Shown: positions 7,800 to 17,648, numbered from the stretch's first letter. The stretch is 64,000 bases of DNA from UMGS363 sp051881775 (GCA_051881775.1 JBJEQN010000011.1:12372-76371); one strand, 5' to 3'. A program made the numbers and translations. Notes: generated by a model not told the origin, from the letters alone.

Positions 7800-9506
7800 T
7801 CACACAGTTGAAACGGTAACGCCCATGGAAGTAAGCTGGGTCTTGAACGCTGTCATGCTTGCATACTCCGAAGAGGTTTTCTGTCTTGCGTAGTTTCTTA
7901 TAGCGAGTTCAAAAGGCGTAAGCTTTCCTGTAAGAGAGCCGGGTGCACAGTTAAAGTCGCATATCTCGTCGAGAGTATATTTTCCCGATGTAGTGAGCCA
8001 GCTGGATGTTCCGTCGTCGGAAATTATCTCAACTCTCTGTGTGCCGTCCTTGAAGGTAACGACCTCTCCGAGCCTGCCGACGCCGCTGTAGCCTATTTCG
8101 GTTATCTCTCTTCCGCTTATGGTCGTTCCGATAACGGTAGAGGTGTTTATTCTCGAAGTTATCGCATGGTTGTGGATATACTTTATATCGTACATTCTTG
8201 TTCCAAGTGCGTCTGCAAGAGCAGCTTCTTCGGGATATTTGTCTGCGTCAAGTCTGTGGGGTTCGCAGTCTGAGATGGAAATTCCGGGCTTTGTATCGGA
8301 CTGTACTTCCAGACCGTATCTTGCGCTGTATCTTGTGTTGTATGTGCCGCTGTTAAGAATACCTCTGACCTCATCGTTTGTAAGGAAATCCGAGATCCTT
8401 CCGTCCATTGTCGCAGCCGCAACGCTTTCAAGGTTTGACGCTGTAAGCACACGGTCATATGAACCGCTTCTCAGTGTATGGCTTGAATAGCTTGAATAAG
8501 AAGATGAAGAGGTGTTGGACTTGGTGTTGACATCTGCCGCCGGAACTGCCGAAAGAACTTCAAGTATCTCGTCATCGTCTGCAAAAACGCCTGCCGCATA
8601 ATCGGGGGTATCAACGTATTTTACGGTAACCGTTTCATAGCCTGAAATATCGGGGATTATGGGTGTTTCCGTTTCCGTTGCCGTTTCGCTGCCGCTGATG
8701 GAATCTATGGTACTCATAAGCTCGTCAAAAAGAGCGTCGGAGTAAGCCTGATAGCCTGCAGCCTCGGTGCTGTCCTGAGCGTTGTTATAAAGGGTCATTG
8801 TTTCGTCTGTACTCCCGGAGGCTTCGCCTTCCGCACCTGAAACTGTGCTGTCGCTGTCCGAGCCTTCGGTATCCTCGTCCTTGTCGGTCTCGCCGCTGCT
8901 GCTTTCCTCGCTTGGCTTAAGAGAAATATCGCTGAGAGAATACATACTGTCTCCGTCAACAACAACATAACCCTTGCCCGAAAGAATAAGCACGTTTGTA
9001 ACTGTACCCGACTTGTAAACACCCTCTGTGTCGGTCTTGATGTTGACATCTCTGCCGATAAGAAGGGACAGCTTGTTGTAAATGTCCGAATCTGCGATGT
9101 TTGAAACTGTGGAAGAATCATACAAGCAGCCGTTGACCATAAGATAAGCCTTACCGCTTTCCACAACTACCGAATCAACAAGACCCGTGTCGTAGGTGCC
9201 GTTGTCGCTTACCGTAACAGCCTTTCCAACAAGAGAAGAAGCATAGCTTATGTTGGACTGCTGTGTCATGTTCTTTATGCCCTCAAGCATTGAATAAGAC
9301 GCCATCTGCTGGAGCATTTCCGAATCGCTCATAGGGTCGTTGAAGTCCTGATTCGACATCTGAGCTGCAAGGACCTTAAGATAACTGTCAAAGTCCATGT
9401 AAGAAGAAGCGGAATCGCCTGCGTCCGTGTCAACGGTAGTATTGCTGTACTTTGAATACGCACCGCCTACGCCGTCAATAGAAAGTCCGCTTATGCTGTC
9501 AGCCAT
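7800..9506 (-). CDS. flgD: FlgD, hook capping protein, much enlarged
   Basis: Residues about 36-90 carry the FlgD N-terminal domain (YLKVLAAQMSNQDFNDPMSDSEMLQQMASYS). A beta-rich module follows at about 92-137 (LVGKAVTVSDNGTYDTG) and appears to be duplicated at about 148-193 (LIGRDVNIKTDTEGVYKSG). After an acidic Ser/Glu/Asp linker there is a unique C-terminal region of about 240 residues that I do not recognise. FlgD caps the growing hook and is usually about 150-280 residues long, so 568 is exceptional. The start has AAAGGAGG, and the gene overlaps the fliK stop. Confidence 0.9.
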   Translation of the reverse strand: MADSISGLSIDGVGGAYSKYSNTTVDTDAGDSASSYMDFDSYLKVLAAQMSNQDFNDPMSDSEMLQQMASYSMLEGIKNMTQQSNISYASSLVGKAVTVSDNGTYDTGLVDSVVVESGKAYLMVNGCLYDSSTVSNIADSDIYNKLSLLIGRDVNIKTDTEGVYKSGTVTNVLILSGKGYVVVDGDSMYSLSDISLKPSEESSSGETDKDEDTEGSDSDSTVSGAEGEASGSTDETMTLYNNAQDSTEAAGYQAYSDALFDELMSTIDSISGSETATETETPIIPDISGYETVTVKYVDTPDYAAGVFADDDEILEVLSAVPAADVNTKSNTSSSSYSSYSSHTLRSGSYDRVLTASNLESVAAATMDGRISDFLTNDEVRGILNSGTYNTRYSARYGLEVQSDTKPGISISDCEPHRLDADKYPEEAALADALGTRMYDIKYIHNHAITSRINTSTVIGTTISGREITEIGYSGVGRLGEVVTFKDGTQRVEIISDDGTSSWLTTSGKYTLDEICDFNCAPGSLTGKLTPFELAIRNYARQKTSSEYASMTAFKTQLTSMGVTVSTV

Positions 9507-11008
9507 AATTTAGCCTCCTTTAATAATTTCTGCGCCCTGATCTCGTCAGCGGCGTTTATGCTCTGTACTGCGCTGTCATCCGTTCTGCCGCCTGAGCCGC
9601 CGAAGGTCTGTTCTCCGCCGTTTCTGCGGTTAAAGCCCTGATCGGTGAAATTCAGGTTCATATAAGAGCTTGCCTCGCTTGGCTGTACAACGTTAACACT
9701 GCTCACCTGCACGTTCTGCTTTGAAACGCTTTCTGCAAGAGCCGCCGCATTTTCGCTGAGCGCCTTACCCACCTCGGGATTTGAAGCTGCAAGAATTATT
9801 GAGACCGTACCGTTTTCGTCAGCTGTAAGCTTAACTGCGACCTCGCCGAGACTTTCCGGCTTAAGCACAACGGTAAGCTCCTTCACACCGCTTTCGGGGA
9901 TCTCCTCCGCAATATTCTCTGCGATCTGTACGTTCACAATTTCGCCAAGCTCCTTGTAGACCTCCGCAACGGTCTCTTCGGAAATATCCGCACCTGCAGA
10001 AGTCTGCACCTGATAAGCAAAAGCCGCCGCTGTCTGTATGTGAGTTTCCGAAGTCTGTACCGCAGCTGTGCTTTCCTGCTTAACGGGTCTTATGGCTTCT
10101 ATCTGAGCCGAAGCGTCGTTTATCCTGAGAGAAGCGTGTCTGTTTACGCTCACTGCAAGCTCCGGGATAACGCTTTTGCTTTCCGTTCCGATATAGTCGG
10201 CAAACTTCACCGTGCTTTCCGCAGCTGTGCCGCTCTTTGCCGTTTCAAGAATAAGCGCCGCCTTTTCGTAGGACGAAATCTCTCTTGAAAGTATATCGGT
10301 AATGCTGCCCAGCTTGTCAAGAGCCGTTTCGGTAACTCCGTTCACAGCTTCGGACGGTTCAAACTCCTCTGCATAAATATCCGTTCCCGACAAAGCACAT
10401 AAAACAGCCGTAACAGCATCCGCAAGAGCAGTAGTTTCATCATCATCGGAAGTAAGAAGCTCTCTTATCTTCTCCGCAAGGCTTACGGGGTCTGTTTTTT
10501 CTTCAAGTCCTGCCTTAATAACATCCGAAAGCTCCGCAAGAAGTGCGTCCAAGCCCACAGTTTCCTCCGAAATGACCTCTTCCTCCGTGTCTGCCGTTAT
10601 CATTTTCAGCATAACGGTAAAAACAGTCACCGTATCGCCGTCCTGTTCGCTGTCCGTGCCTGCAATGCTGCCGTCCAAAGCCTCCGTACCTGTTCCGAAC
10701 AGCTTTTCAACTGCCTTTCCAACAGCTTGGAGCAGCTTCACCGCAGCATCTATAACGCTGTCGTCAGCCTTTGCAATATCCTCTGCAAGTTCGTTAACAA
10801 GAACAGAAAAGGACTTCTTTTCCTCAGTAACGGGTTCCTCAGCAAGTATCTCCGTGCTGCTGTCTGTTTGCTCTTCGGAAGGCGCAGCCGTCATTCCCAG
10901 TATCTCGCCGAAGCTTACATCGGGACTTTCTGAAACAGTATCCGAAATTACATCCGTCATTCCGCCCAGACCTGCCATAGAACTTATGATATTCGCTATG
11001 TTCATCAT
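9491..11008 (-). CDS. fliK: FliK, hook-length control protein
   Basis: A 505-residue acidic protein. The conserved hook-length C-terminal domain is at about 370-445 (VKELTVVLKPESLGEVAVKLTADENGTVSIILAA). The long N-terminal part, rich in Glu, Ala, Thr and Ser, is poorly conserved and fits the secreted molecular-ruler portion. FliK stops hook growth and switches export specificity. A strong AAAGGAGGTG precedes the ATG. It lies between fliJ and flgD as in relatives. Confidence 0.9.
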   Translation of the reverse strand: MMNIANIISSMAGLGGMTDVISDTVSESPDVSFGEILGMTAAPSEEQTDSSTEILAEEPVTEEKKSFSVLVNELAEDIAKADDSVIDAAVKLLQAVGKAVEKLFGTGTEALDGSIAGTDSEQDGDTVTVFTVMLKMITADTEEEVISEETVGLDALLAELSDVIKAGLEEKTDPVSLAEKIRELLTSDDDETTALADAVTAVLCALSGTDIYAEEFEPSEAVNGVTETALDKLGSITDILSREISSYEKAALILETAKSGTAAESTVKFADYIGTESKSVIPELAVSVNRHASLRINDASAQIEAIRPVKQESTAAVQTSETHIQTAAAFAYQVQTSAGADISEETVAEVYKELGEIVNVQIAENIAEEIPESGVKELTVVLKPESLGEVAVKLTADENGTVSIILAASNPEVGKALSENAAALAESVSKQNVQVSSVNVVQPSEASSYMNLNFTDQGFNRRNGGEQTFGGSGGRTDDSAVQSINAADEIRAQKLLKEAKLWLTA

Positions 11009-11062
11009 CTTTCACCTCCTTTCAATGTGAACTATATATATAAACCCTTTGGGTCTATACCG

Positions 11063-11500
11063 TTATCTGTAGGTGCTGTTCATAACATATTCCGAAATAA
11101 ACTGCTCCTCCGCCTTTGCGACCTTGAATCTGTAATCCTCAAGCTGTTTTTCTTCAAGTTTTTCAAGGGAAGAGACCTCTTTTGTAGCCTCAACTACCAC
11201 TCCAAGCTGCTTCTGTACCTTTGTTTCCATATCCTCAATGGAGTTTTCAAGCTCCTTTATCTGCATACGGAGAGACTGGTGATAGCCCTTGAACATAGTT
11301 ATCTGAGTGACCGTCACGCCCTTTTCGGAAAGCTCCCTGAATTCCTCCGCCGAACGGTGAAGAGAGGCTTCAAGCTGTTCCTTTTCCTCCTGCATCTTCT
11401 GCTGCTGCATACGGAGATGTGCAAGACTGCTTTTTTCCTTGTCAAGCACCTGCTGCTTGTATCCCATCAGCTTGTTAAGGGAAAATTCAAAACGCTTCAA
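11063..11500 (-). CDS. fliJ: FliJ, flagellar export chaperone / ATPase stalk
   Basis: An almost entirely alpha-helical coiled-coil protein of 145 residues, KRFEFSLNKLMGYKQQVLDKE at the start and heptad patterns throughout. The TTG at 11500 is chosen because it gives the usual short FliJ N terminus and sits nine bases after AGG. A TTG two codons earlier is too close to that site. FliJ inserts into the FliI hexamer and recycles export chaperones. It is adjacent to fliI. Confidence 0.88.
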   Translation of the reverse strand: MKRFEFSLNKLMGYKQQVLDKEKSSLAHLRMQQQKMQEEKEQLEASLHRSAEEFRELSEKGVTVTQITMFKGYHQSLRMQIKELENSIEDMETKVQKQLGVVVEATKEVSSLEKLEEKQLEDYRFKVAKAEEQFISEYVMNSTYR

Positions 11501-11515
11501 AAACAATTACCTCGC

Positions 11516-12820
11516 TTATTTTACAGCGTCCTTCAGCATTTTAACGGTTTGGTCAAAGGTGAAAGCCTCGTCCGTTGCCTGCTGAAGAAAGGCGTTGATC
11601 TTGTCTATTTTTTTAAGCGCCTCGTCCAAAGCGGGGTTTGTGCCCTTTTTATATGCTCCTATGGAAACGAGGTCGTAGTTTGCATTGTAGACCGACATAA
11701 GATTTCTCAGCTTTGCCGCAGCCGCCTTATGCTCCTTATCGGCTATTTCCGACATAAGTCTTGATACCGACTCCATTACCTCGATAGCCGGATAATGGTT
11801 TTTCGCTGCGACCTTTCTTGAAAGAATGATATGTCCGTCAATGATACCTCTTACGGTATCGGAAATAGGCTCGTTGGTATCGTCGCCCTCCACCAGCACG
11901 GTGTAAATTCCCGTTATGGAGCCGTTCTCAAAGTTTCCGGCTCTTTCAAGGAGCTTCGGCATAGTGGTGTAAATGGACGGCGTGTAGCCTCTTGCAATAG
12001 GCGCTTCGCCCGTAGCAAGACCTATTTCTCTCTGCGCCATGGCATAACGGGTAAGGGAATCCATCATCAGCAGGACGTTTTTGCCCTGATCCTTGAAATA
12101 CTCCGCAATAGCCGTAGCCGTCATGGGACATTTATTTCTCATCATAGAGGGCTGGTCGGAGGTGGCAACTACCAGAACGGAACGTGCCATTCCCTTTTCT
12201 CCCAAATCTCTCTCAATGAACTCAAGAACTTCTCTTCCACGCTCTCCAACGAGGGCAATAACGTTTATATCCGCCTCAACTTCTCTTGCTATCATGCCGA
12301 GAAGGGTGGATTTGCCCACGCCCGAGCCTGCGAAGATACCCATACGCTGACCCCTGCCTATTGTCAGCAGACCGTCTATAGCCTTTACTCCGAAGGGGAT
12401 TATTTGGTCTATCCTCGGTCTTGTAAGGGGGTTAACGGGGTTTCCGGCAATAGGGTAGCTTGCCGTAGTATGTATGGGACCCTTTCCGTCTATCGGTTCT
12501 CCTATGGCGTTTATGATACGTCCAACAAGAGCGTCACCGACGTTTACCTGAAGCTGTTTTCCCGTGTTGTCAACAATGGAGCCGGGGCCTATGCCCTCAA
12601 TGTCGGTGTAAGGCATAAGCACAACCTTACCCTCGTTGAAGCCTACCGCCTCGCCGTAAATGAACTCGTCCGAGCCCTTGCGGAAAATGCGGCAAACATC
12701 ACCGATGTTGCACTCAGGACCTGTCGCTTCAACGGTCATACCGATTATTTTTTCAATTTTACCCTGATGTCTGTAAATATCGGCGTTTTTGACCTTTTCA
12801 CGAACAGCGCTGAGATCCAT
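11516..12820 (-). CDS. fliI: FliI, flagellar export ATPase
   Basis: A 434-residue F1-type ATPase with Walker A AGSGVGKST at about 164-172, Walker B NVLLMMDSLTRYA at about 245-257 and the type III ATPase signature APIARGYTPSIYTTMPKLLERAG. It unfolds and delivers flagellar substrates at the base of the export gate. fliH (regulator) precedes it and fliJ follows. Length is standard for the family. Confidence 0.98.
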   Translation of the reverse strand: MDLSAVREKVKNADIYRHQGKIEKIIGMTVEATGPECNIGDVCRIFRKGSDEFIYGEAVGFNEGKVVLMPYTDIEGIGPGSIVDNTGKQLQVNVGDALVGRIINAIGEPIDGKGPIHTTASYPIAGNPVNPLTRPRIDQIIPFGVKAIDGLLTIGRGQRMGIFAGSGVGKSTLLGMIAREVEADINVIALVGERGREVLEFIERDLGEKGMARSVLVVATSDQPSMMRNKCPMTATAIAEYFKDQGKNVLLMMDSLTRYAMAQREIGLATGEAPIARGYTPSIYTTMPKLLERAGNFENGSITGIYTVLVEGDDTNEPISDTVRGIIDGHIILSRKVAAKNHYPAIEVMESVSRLMSEIADKEHKAAAAKLRNLMSVYNANYDLVSIGAYKKGTNPALDEALKKIDKINAFLQQATDEAFTFDQTVKMLKDAVK

Positions 12821-12864
12821 ATCGACATTTCTCCAAACAGTATATTATCAAATTAATTCTACTA

Positions 12865-13716
12865 TCAGTCGTTATTTTCCCCTCTTGTATTTCTGAGTAT
12901 CTCCTTAAGAAATTCAAGCTGGGTAGGAACGGAAGCGTCGGAAATTTCCTCGTTGTTGTCAAGTATGACCGTTCCCTCCTCCGCATCGGGCAGTATCTCA
13001 ACGTCAATGTCGGGGATATAGGGTATAAGCTGCTTTATCAGCTTTTCGTCCGACTTAAGTTCTCTGGATACCTGACCTTCCGCAAGGGAAATTTTGATGT
13101 AGTCGGAATTTCGGAAGCTCTTTGCTGCGTCTGCGATTATCCTTTCAATGACCTTGGGGTCGGTTTTAAGCTCCTCCTTGGTCACCTTTTCCACCATGCA
13201 GAACAGGGTCTCCTTCAATTCCTCTTCATTTTCCATATAATAAGCGTCCTTATGGGCGTTTATATCCGATAAAAGCTGTGCGGCGGCGTCAATGTACTTG
13301 GAGCATTTTTCAAGGGACTGTCTTTTTCCCTCGTCAAAGCCCTCCTTGAAGCCCTCCGCCTTTGCCTTTTCCTTGAGCAGAGCGCACTCCTTGTTTGCTC
13401 GTTCAAGAACGGCTGCTGTTGCGGATTTTGCGTCCTCAGCCATAGACTGAGCGTTTTTCTGAGCCTCGCTTATTATCTGCGCACGCTGACGTTCGGTTTC
13501 CGCCCTGCCGTTTTCGATTATTCTTGCGACCTCGGCGTTAACGGCGTCCCTAAATCTTTTTTCCTCGGCTTCCTTTTCCTCCTGACGCTTTCGGCGAAGC
13601 TCCTCTTCGGAGCATTCCGCTTCCGTTTCGTCCGAAGGCATTATGACGGTATTGTCTATCTTGACGGGGACGCTTTCTCCGAAGCCGTAAGCCGGGGATT
13701 TATATATTTTAAGCAA
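12865..13716 (-). CDS. fliH: FliH, flagellar assembly protein
   Basis: A 283-residue protein with a long charged coiled coil (about 30-130, rich in Glu, Lys, Arg and Ala) and a C-terminal FliH/V-ATPase E-like domain (about 140-280, ELKTDPKVIERIIADAAKS). FliH holds FliI at the C ring and restrains its ATPase. The start is a TTG that overlaps the fliG stop by eight bases, with GGAGAGG upstream, indicating coupled translation. Confidence 0.9.
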   Translation of the reverse strand: MLKIYKSPAYGFGESVPVKIDNTVIMPSDETEAECSEEELRRKRQEEKEAEEKRFRDAVNAEVARIIENGRAETERQRAQIISEAQKNAQSMAEDAKSATAAVLERANKECALLKEKAKAEGFKEGFDEGKRQSLEKCSKYIDAAAQLLSDINAHKDAYYMENEEELKETLFCMVEKVTKEELKTDPKVIERIIADAAKSFRNSDYIKISLAEGQVSRELKSDEKLIKQLIPYIPDIDVEILPDAEEGTVILDNNEEISDASVPTQLEFLKEILRNTRGENND

Positions 13717-14719
13717 TTATCTCGTCCTCTCCGCCCTTGCCGATAACAAGCTCGCCTTCTTCTTCAAGGTGTCTTATGATGCCAACGATCCTCTGCTGAG
13801 CCTCGTCAACGTCACGCATACGAACGTTATGCAGGTACTCGATCTCCTGCTGTATGGATTCCTGCATTCTCTGGGGCATATTTGCATAGAGCGCAGCAGC
13901 CACCTCGGCGTTGGAACCCTTGATAGCAACAGCAAGGTCTTTCGTTTCCACATCTCTGATGAAACGCTGTATGGACATGGAGTCCAGACCAAGGATATCC
14001 TCGAATACGAACATCTTTTTCTTGATCTCGTCCACGAGAGCAGGGTCTCTGGAAGACAGCTCGTCGAAAATGTATTTTTCCGTTCCTCTGTCCACCTTGT
14101 TGAGTACGTCTGCAACAAAGTTGATGCCGCCCACCGTTGTAAGGTCCAGAGAAACGACCGCCGCAAACTTTCTTTCCAGCGTATCCTCGATGGACTGAAT
14201 TGTCTCAGGCGAAGCAGACTCCATTTTCGCAATTCTTTCAACGACCTCGACTCTCTTTTCCTTAGGCAGCTCCTGAAGCACGGCGGAAGCCTGCTCCGAC
14301 TTTACATAGGAAAGAACGAGAGCGATAGTCTGGGGATTTTCGTTCTGTATAATAGCAAGCAGATTCTTGTAATCGGACTTTCTGACAAACTCGAAAGCCT
14401 TTGTCTGCATGGATTTTGAAACTCTCTCCATGAGCCTGTTAGCCTGTTCTGCGCCGTAAGCCTTTTCAAGAACGGCTCTTGCATAATCAACGCCGCCCTC
14501 GGTTATTACCTTCTGAGTAAGGCAAAGCTCATAGAATTCGTTGAGTACCTCATCCACCTGACCTACATCCACATAGGGCAGGCAGGAGATCTCATATGTA
14601 AGTCTTTCAACATCGTCCTCCGAAAGCCGCTTGTACACATAGGCAGCGTTTTCAGCGCCTATAGTCGTAACTACTATCGCAGCCTTCTGGATAGGGGTAA
14701 GTTCTTTTATATCAGCCAT
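13709..14719 (-). CDS. fliG: FliG, flagellar motor switch protein
   Basis: A 336-residue protein with the N-terminal domain that binds FliF (LTPIQKAAIVVTTIGAENAA), a middle armadillo-like domain (NPQTIALVLSYVKSEQASAVL) and the C-terminal torque domain (FVFEDILGLDSMSIQRFIRDV then ALYANMPQRM). It transmits torque from the MotAB stator to the MS ring. The spacing to fliF is three bases. Length is standard. Confidence 0.98.
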   Translation of the reverse strand: MADIKELTPIQKAAIVVTTIGAENAAYVYKRLSEDDVERLTYEISCLPYVDVGQVDEVLNEFYELCLTQKVITEGGVDYARAVLEKAYGAEQANRLMERVSKSMQTKAFEFVRKSDYKNLLAIIQNENPQTIALVLSYVKSEQASAVLQELPKEKRVEVVERIAKMESASPETIQSIEDTLERKFAAVVSLDLTTVGGINFVADVLNKVDRGTEKYIFDELSSRDPALVDEIKKKMFVFEDILGLDSMSIQRFIRDVETKDLAVAIKGSNAEVAAALYANMPQRMQESIQQEIEYLHNVRMRDVDEAQQRIVGIIRHLEEEGELVIGKGGEDEIIA

Positions 14720-14722
14720 AGA

Positions 14723-16348
14723 TCAATCCTCCCCCTCTTCCTTCATCCAGTTTTTAAGCAGCTGGGCAACAATATCGGGACTGTTCTTTGCAAAATCGCT
14801 GATCTCCCGTCTGATAACGGTCTCCTTTGTTTCCTCGCCGGAATCCAGCAGACTGGGTACCTCCACAGGACTTCCGTCCAGATTGAGGTTGAAGGTATCC
14901 ACGATCTCGTTCTCCGGTCCCTCCTCCGCAGCGCTTGCCGCAAGCACCTGCTGCTCGAATTTCATACGCTTTGTCTTTGCGCTTCTTGAAGTAATGAGCA
15001 GAATAACAGCGATAATGATAAGCAGTATAAGCAGTATCGCCGCAGCAGCAACAAGCTGGTTAAAGGTAAGACCGAACAGGTACACGGGAGCGGTCTCGAT
15101 CTCAAGAGTATCATCAAATTTCGGGAAATTGGTAACCGTAACAACTTCCTGCGCCACCTCGGGATTAACTCCGCCGGCATTTGCAACAAGATTTACAAGA
15201 TCCAGCTTCTGTGCCTCGGAGATATAGTCAGTGTAAACTACTACAGCAATGGAAAGGCTTTCGATATCCGCACCTGCCTTTTCGATCTGTTCCTTGTAGG
15301 TATCTACCAGATATGTGTTTGAAACGGAACTTTCCGACCAAGCGCCGTTGCCGTTTGTATCGCCTGTAGGGTAGGTGTCGTCGGCATTTGTTTCAACGCC
15401 CACAACGCCGCCGTCAACGGTAGTTCCGCCCGAAGCCTCGGTAGCGTCGCCGTGCTGGAGAACGCCGGTGTTTCCGTTGCCGTCTGCGGAATAATTTGTG
15501 TTTTCCGAAACCTTTTTATCAAAGTCAAGCACACTGTTTACCGCAACGGAAACTCCGTCTTCGCCGTAAATGGGAATAAGAAGCTCAAGTATCTTATTTT
15601 TTATGGTATTTTCAAGATTCGTCTTGAAGGCGAACTTTCTTGTTTCATCGGCTACAACGTCAATGGGTGTTTCCCCTGCTATCTGAGGTATTCCGTAGCT
15701 GTCGGTTATGGAGATATTTTCCTCGGCAAGTCCGCTGTAGCTCATCTGAACGATATGGGTTATACCCTCTATCTGTTCGTTGGTAAGAGTTACATTCTTG
15801 GCAAGATACACAACGACCGCAGCCGTGGGGTACTGCCTGAGCGAAGAAATGACCGTATTTTTCTGTTCCGGTATAGAGAGAGTGACCGTAGCCTTTTCAA
15901 CGCCCTCCAAAGAGCCGATTATGGCACTGAGACGGCTTTCAAGAGCCATTCTTGCATATTCCTTCTTCTCCGATTCGGTGGAGAACATATCAACATTGGA
16001 GGTATAAAGCTCGTATGTAAGGTTGCTCTTGGGGTAGCCAAGCTGTGCCATCTGCATAGTCAGCGTGTCCTCCGTTCCCTTAAGAACGGTAACGGTGCCG
16101 CCCGATTTAAGGCTTACATCGTAGCCCAGCTCCTGTATCTGCGCAGCGATTTCCGAAGCCTCTGCGGTTTCCAGACCCTCATAAAGGACAACATAATCCT
16201 TTTTGTTAAGGATAATTGCTACTATGACAGCAATAAGGACTATTGCAACAAGCACCGCTATATATGCGATCTTTCTTTTCTTTTCCTGGGCGTCCCAGAA
16301 CTGCTTAAAAGAAGTCTGTATCTTTGAAAGCTGTTCTTTCATATCCAT
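14723..16348 (-). CDS. fliF: FliF, flagellar MS-ring protein
   Basis: A 541-residue protein with transmembrane helices at about 27-46 and 430-452 and the YscJ/FliF ring-building domain at about 48-220 (DYVVLYEGLETAEASEIAAQIQELGY). The FliF C domain follows, then a cytoplasmic FliG-binding tail ending FAKNSPDIVAQLLKNWMKEE. The ATG at 16348 is preferred over an in-frame start 14 codons upstream because the extra residues do not fit the family. A GGAAGG lies 12 bases upstream of it. It is the base on which the whole flagellum is assembled. Confidence 0.96.
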   Translation of the reverse strand: MDMKEQLSKIQTSFKQFWDAQEKKRKIAYIAVLVAIVLIAVIVAIILNKKDYVVLYEGLETAEASEIAAQIQELGYDVSLKSGGTVTVLKGTEDTLTMQMAQLGYPKSNLTYELYTSNVDMFSTESEKKEYARMALESRLSAIIGSLEGVEKATVTLSIPEQKNTVISSLRQYPTAAVVVYLAKNVTLTNEQIEGITHIVQMSYSGLAEENISITDSYGIPQIAGETPIDVVADETRKFAFKTNLENTIKNKILELLIPIYGEDGVSVAVNSVLDFDKKVSENTNYSADGNGNTGVLQHGDATEASGGTTVDGGVVGVETNADDTYPTGDTNGNGAWSESSVSNTYLVDTYKEQIEKAGADIESLSIAVVVYTDYISEAQKLDLVNLVANAGGVNPEVAQEVVTVTNFPKFDDTLEIETAPVYLFGLTFNQLVAAAAILLILLIIIAVILLITSRSAKTKRMKFEQQVLAASAAEEGPENEIVDTFNLNLDGSPVEVPSLLDSGEETKETVIRREISDFAKNSPDIVAQLLKNWMKEEGED

Positions 16349-16425
16349 TTTATGATTTTTCCTTCCCGAATTATATGCAGCGGCGGTCATGAGCCATAGA
16401 AAGCGCCGCTATGCCGCAGTATAAT

Positions 16426-16734
16426 TTACATTGAAATCTGAAGCACCTGATTATAAGCGTCCACCGCAGCATTCTTGACCGCAACAAAGGTCTCAACGGC
16501 AACGGCAGCCTTAGTCATGTTGTTGTATATGGTATGCAGATCGTCGATGTCGCCCTGAATGATCTTTACAGCGTCCTCCTGGGTCTGAGCCTGAGTTTCC
16601 TGAACGTCGTTAAAAATTTCCCTGAACACGTCGGAAAACCGGGGAGTGTCTTCTGTAACTTTTTCAGTCTTTTTCTCCTCGTCAAAAACAGAATTTACGG
16701 GAGAGATAGTGCTTGAAATAGGAACTATAAACAT
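16426..16734 (-). CDS. fliE: FliE, flagellar hook-basal body protein
   Basis: A 102-residue helical protein. The conserved C-terminal half contains IQGDIDDLHTIYNNMTKAAVAVETFVAVKNAAVDAYNQVLQISM. FliE joins the MS ring to the rod and is the first rod-type substrate exported. It lies between flgC and fliF, as in Bacillus. AAAGG lies ten bases before the ATG. Confidence 0.94.
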   Translation of the reverse strand: MFIVPISSTISPVNSVFDEEKKTEKVTEDTPRFSDVFREIFNDVQETQAQTQEDAVKIIQGDIDDLHTIYNNMTKAAVAVETFVAVKNAAVDAYNQVLQISM

Positions 16735-16761
16735 AATATATCAACCTTTCCGATAGGTAAC

Positions 16762-17253
16762 TTATCTTCCGTTAAGGCTCATAGCCTTTGTGAGCATAGC
16801 CTTGACCGCTGCAATGGCGGATGCGTTGGCTTCATAGGAGCGCTGCGCAGCAAGGAGGTCTATCTGCTCCTTAGCGTTGTCAACGTTGCTCTTGTATATG
16901 TATCCGTCCTCGTCCGCAAGGGGGTTGTCCGGCTCGTAAACGGGAACAAAGGGAGCGTCGTCGTCAATGACCTGTGCAACGGTAACGCCTGCGTACTTGT
17001 ATTTGTCCTTACGGCTAAGGTAATAAGTACCTTTGCTGTACTTGGGAGCATCATCATCTTCCGAAAACTTGTCAAGAACGTCGCTGAATTTCTTTTTTTC
17101 GGAGAATACCACAAGCTGGCGGCAGTAAGGGTCTGCCCCCACAGCTGTGTTGTAGGTCTCCTGGTTGGCGATGTTCTGAGAGATTATATCCATTCTCAGA
17201 CGCTGCGCCGAAAGAGCGGAGCCGCCTATATCAAGAGAGCTTAAAAACGACAT
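16762..17253 (-). CDS. flgC: FlgC, flagellar basal-body rod protein
   Basis: A 163-residue protein with the rod N-terminal motif (LDIGGSALSAQRLRMDIISQ, then NIANQETYN) and the C-terminal motif (LLAAQRSYEANASAIAAVKAMLTKAMSL). A proximal rod component exported by the type III apparatus. It starts 17 bases after flgB with GAGGAGG in front. Confidence 0.96.
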   Translation of the reverse strand: MSFLSSLDIGGSALSAQRLRMDIISQNIANQETYNTAVGADPYCRQLVVFSEKKKFSDVLDKFSEDDDAPKYSKGTYYLSRKDKYKYAGVTVAQVIDDDAPFVPVYEPDNPLADEDGYIYKSNVDNAKEQIDLLAAQRSYEANASAIAAVKAMLTKAMSLNGR

Positions 17254-17270
17254 AAGAACGCCTCCTCACA

Positions 17271-17648
17271 TCACTTTGAGATAGCCGACCGTATCATGGC
17301 GTAGTTGTTGTTCATCTGATCCATCATAGCGCTGTACTGATACTGAACATCGGCAAGGTCGAGCTGTTCCTTTTCCATATCCACGTTGTTTCCGTTAAGG
17401 AGCTGGTTGGTGTTTGTTTCATAAGTCGTTGAAACAGACAAAGAAATGTCGCCGCCCTTGTCCTCATCGGGGGTATGGTATTTACACTTGCATTTTTCTT
17501 TAAGTATTATGCCGAACTCAACAGTCTTAGCCTTGTAGTCGGGTGTAGAGCTGTTAGCGATATTATTTGAAATGACCTGCTGCTTGTACCATGCAGCGTC
17601 AAGAGCCTGCTCCGAAAGGCTCTGTATTTTACTGTCAAAAAGACCCAT
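17271..17648 (-). CDS. flgB: FlgB, flagellar basal-body rod protein
   Basis: A 125-residue proximal rod protein. The N terminus has the ALDAAWYKQQVISNNIAN and STPDYKAKTVEF pattern, and the C terminus has ADVQYQYSAMMDQMNNNYAMIRSAISK. It is the first gene of the flagellar operon, downstream of a strong vegetative-type promoter. The ATG at 17648 has a GGGAGGGAG tract about 12 bases upstream. Confidence 0.95.
   Translation of the reverse strand: MGLFDSKIQSLSEQALDAAWYKQQVISNNIANSSTPDYKAKTVEFGIILKEKCKCKYHTPDEDKGGDISLSVSTTYETNTNQLLNGNNVDMEKEQLDLADVQYQYSAMMDQMNNNYAMIRSAISK

Noticed and set aside
11831..12856. 341-codon plus-strand reading frame opposite fliI
   Set aside because: It is antisense to a clearly real ATPase gene, has no ribosome site and no recognisable domain, and codon bias of the real gene explains the open frame.
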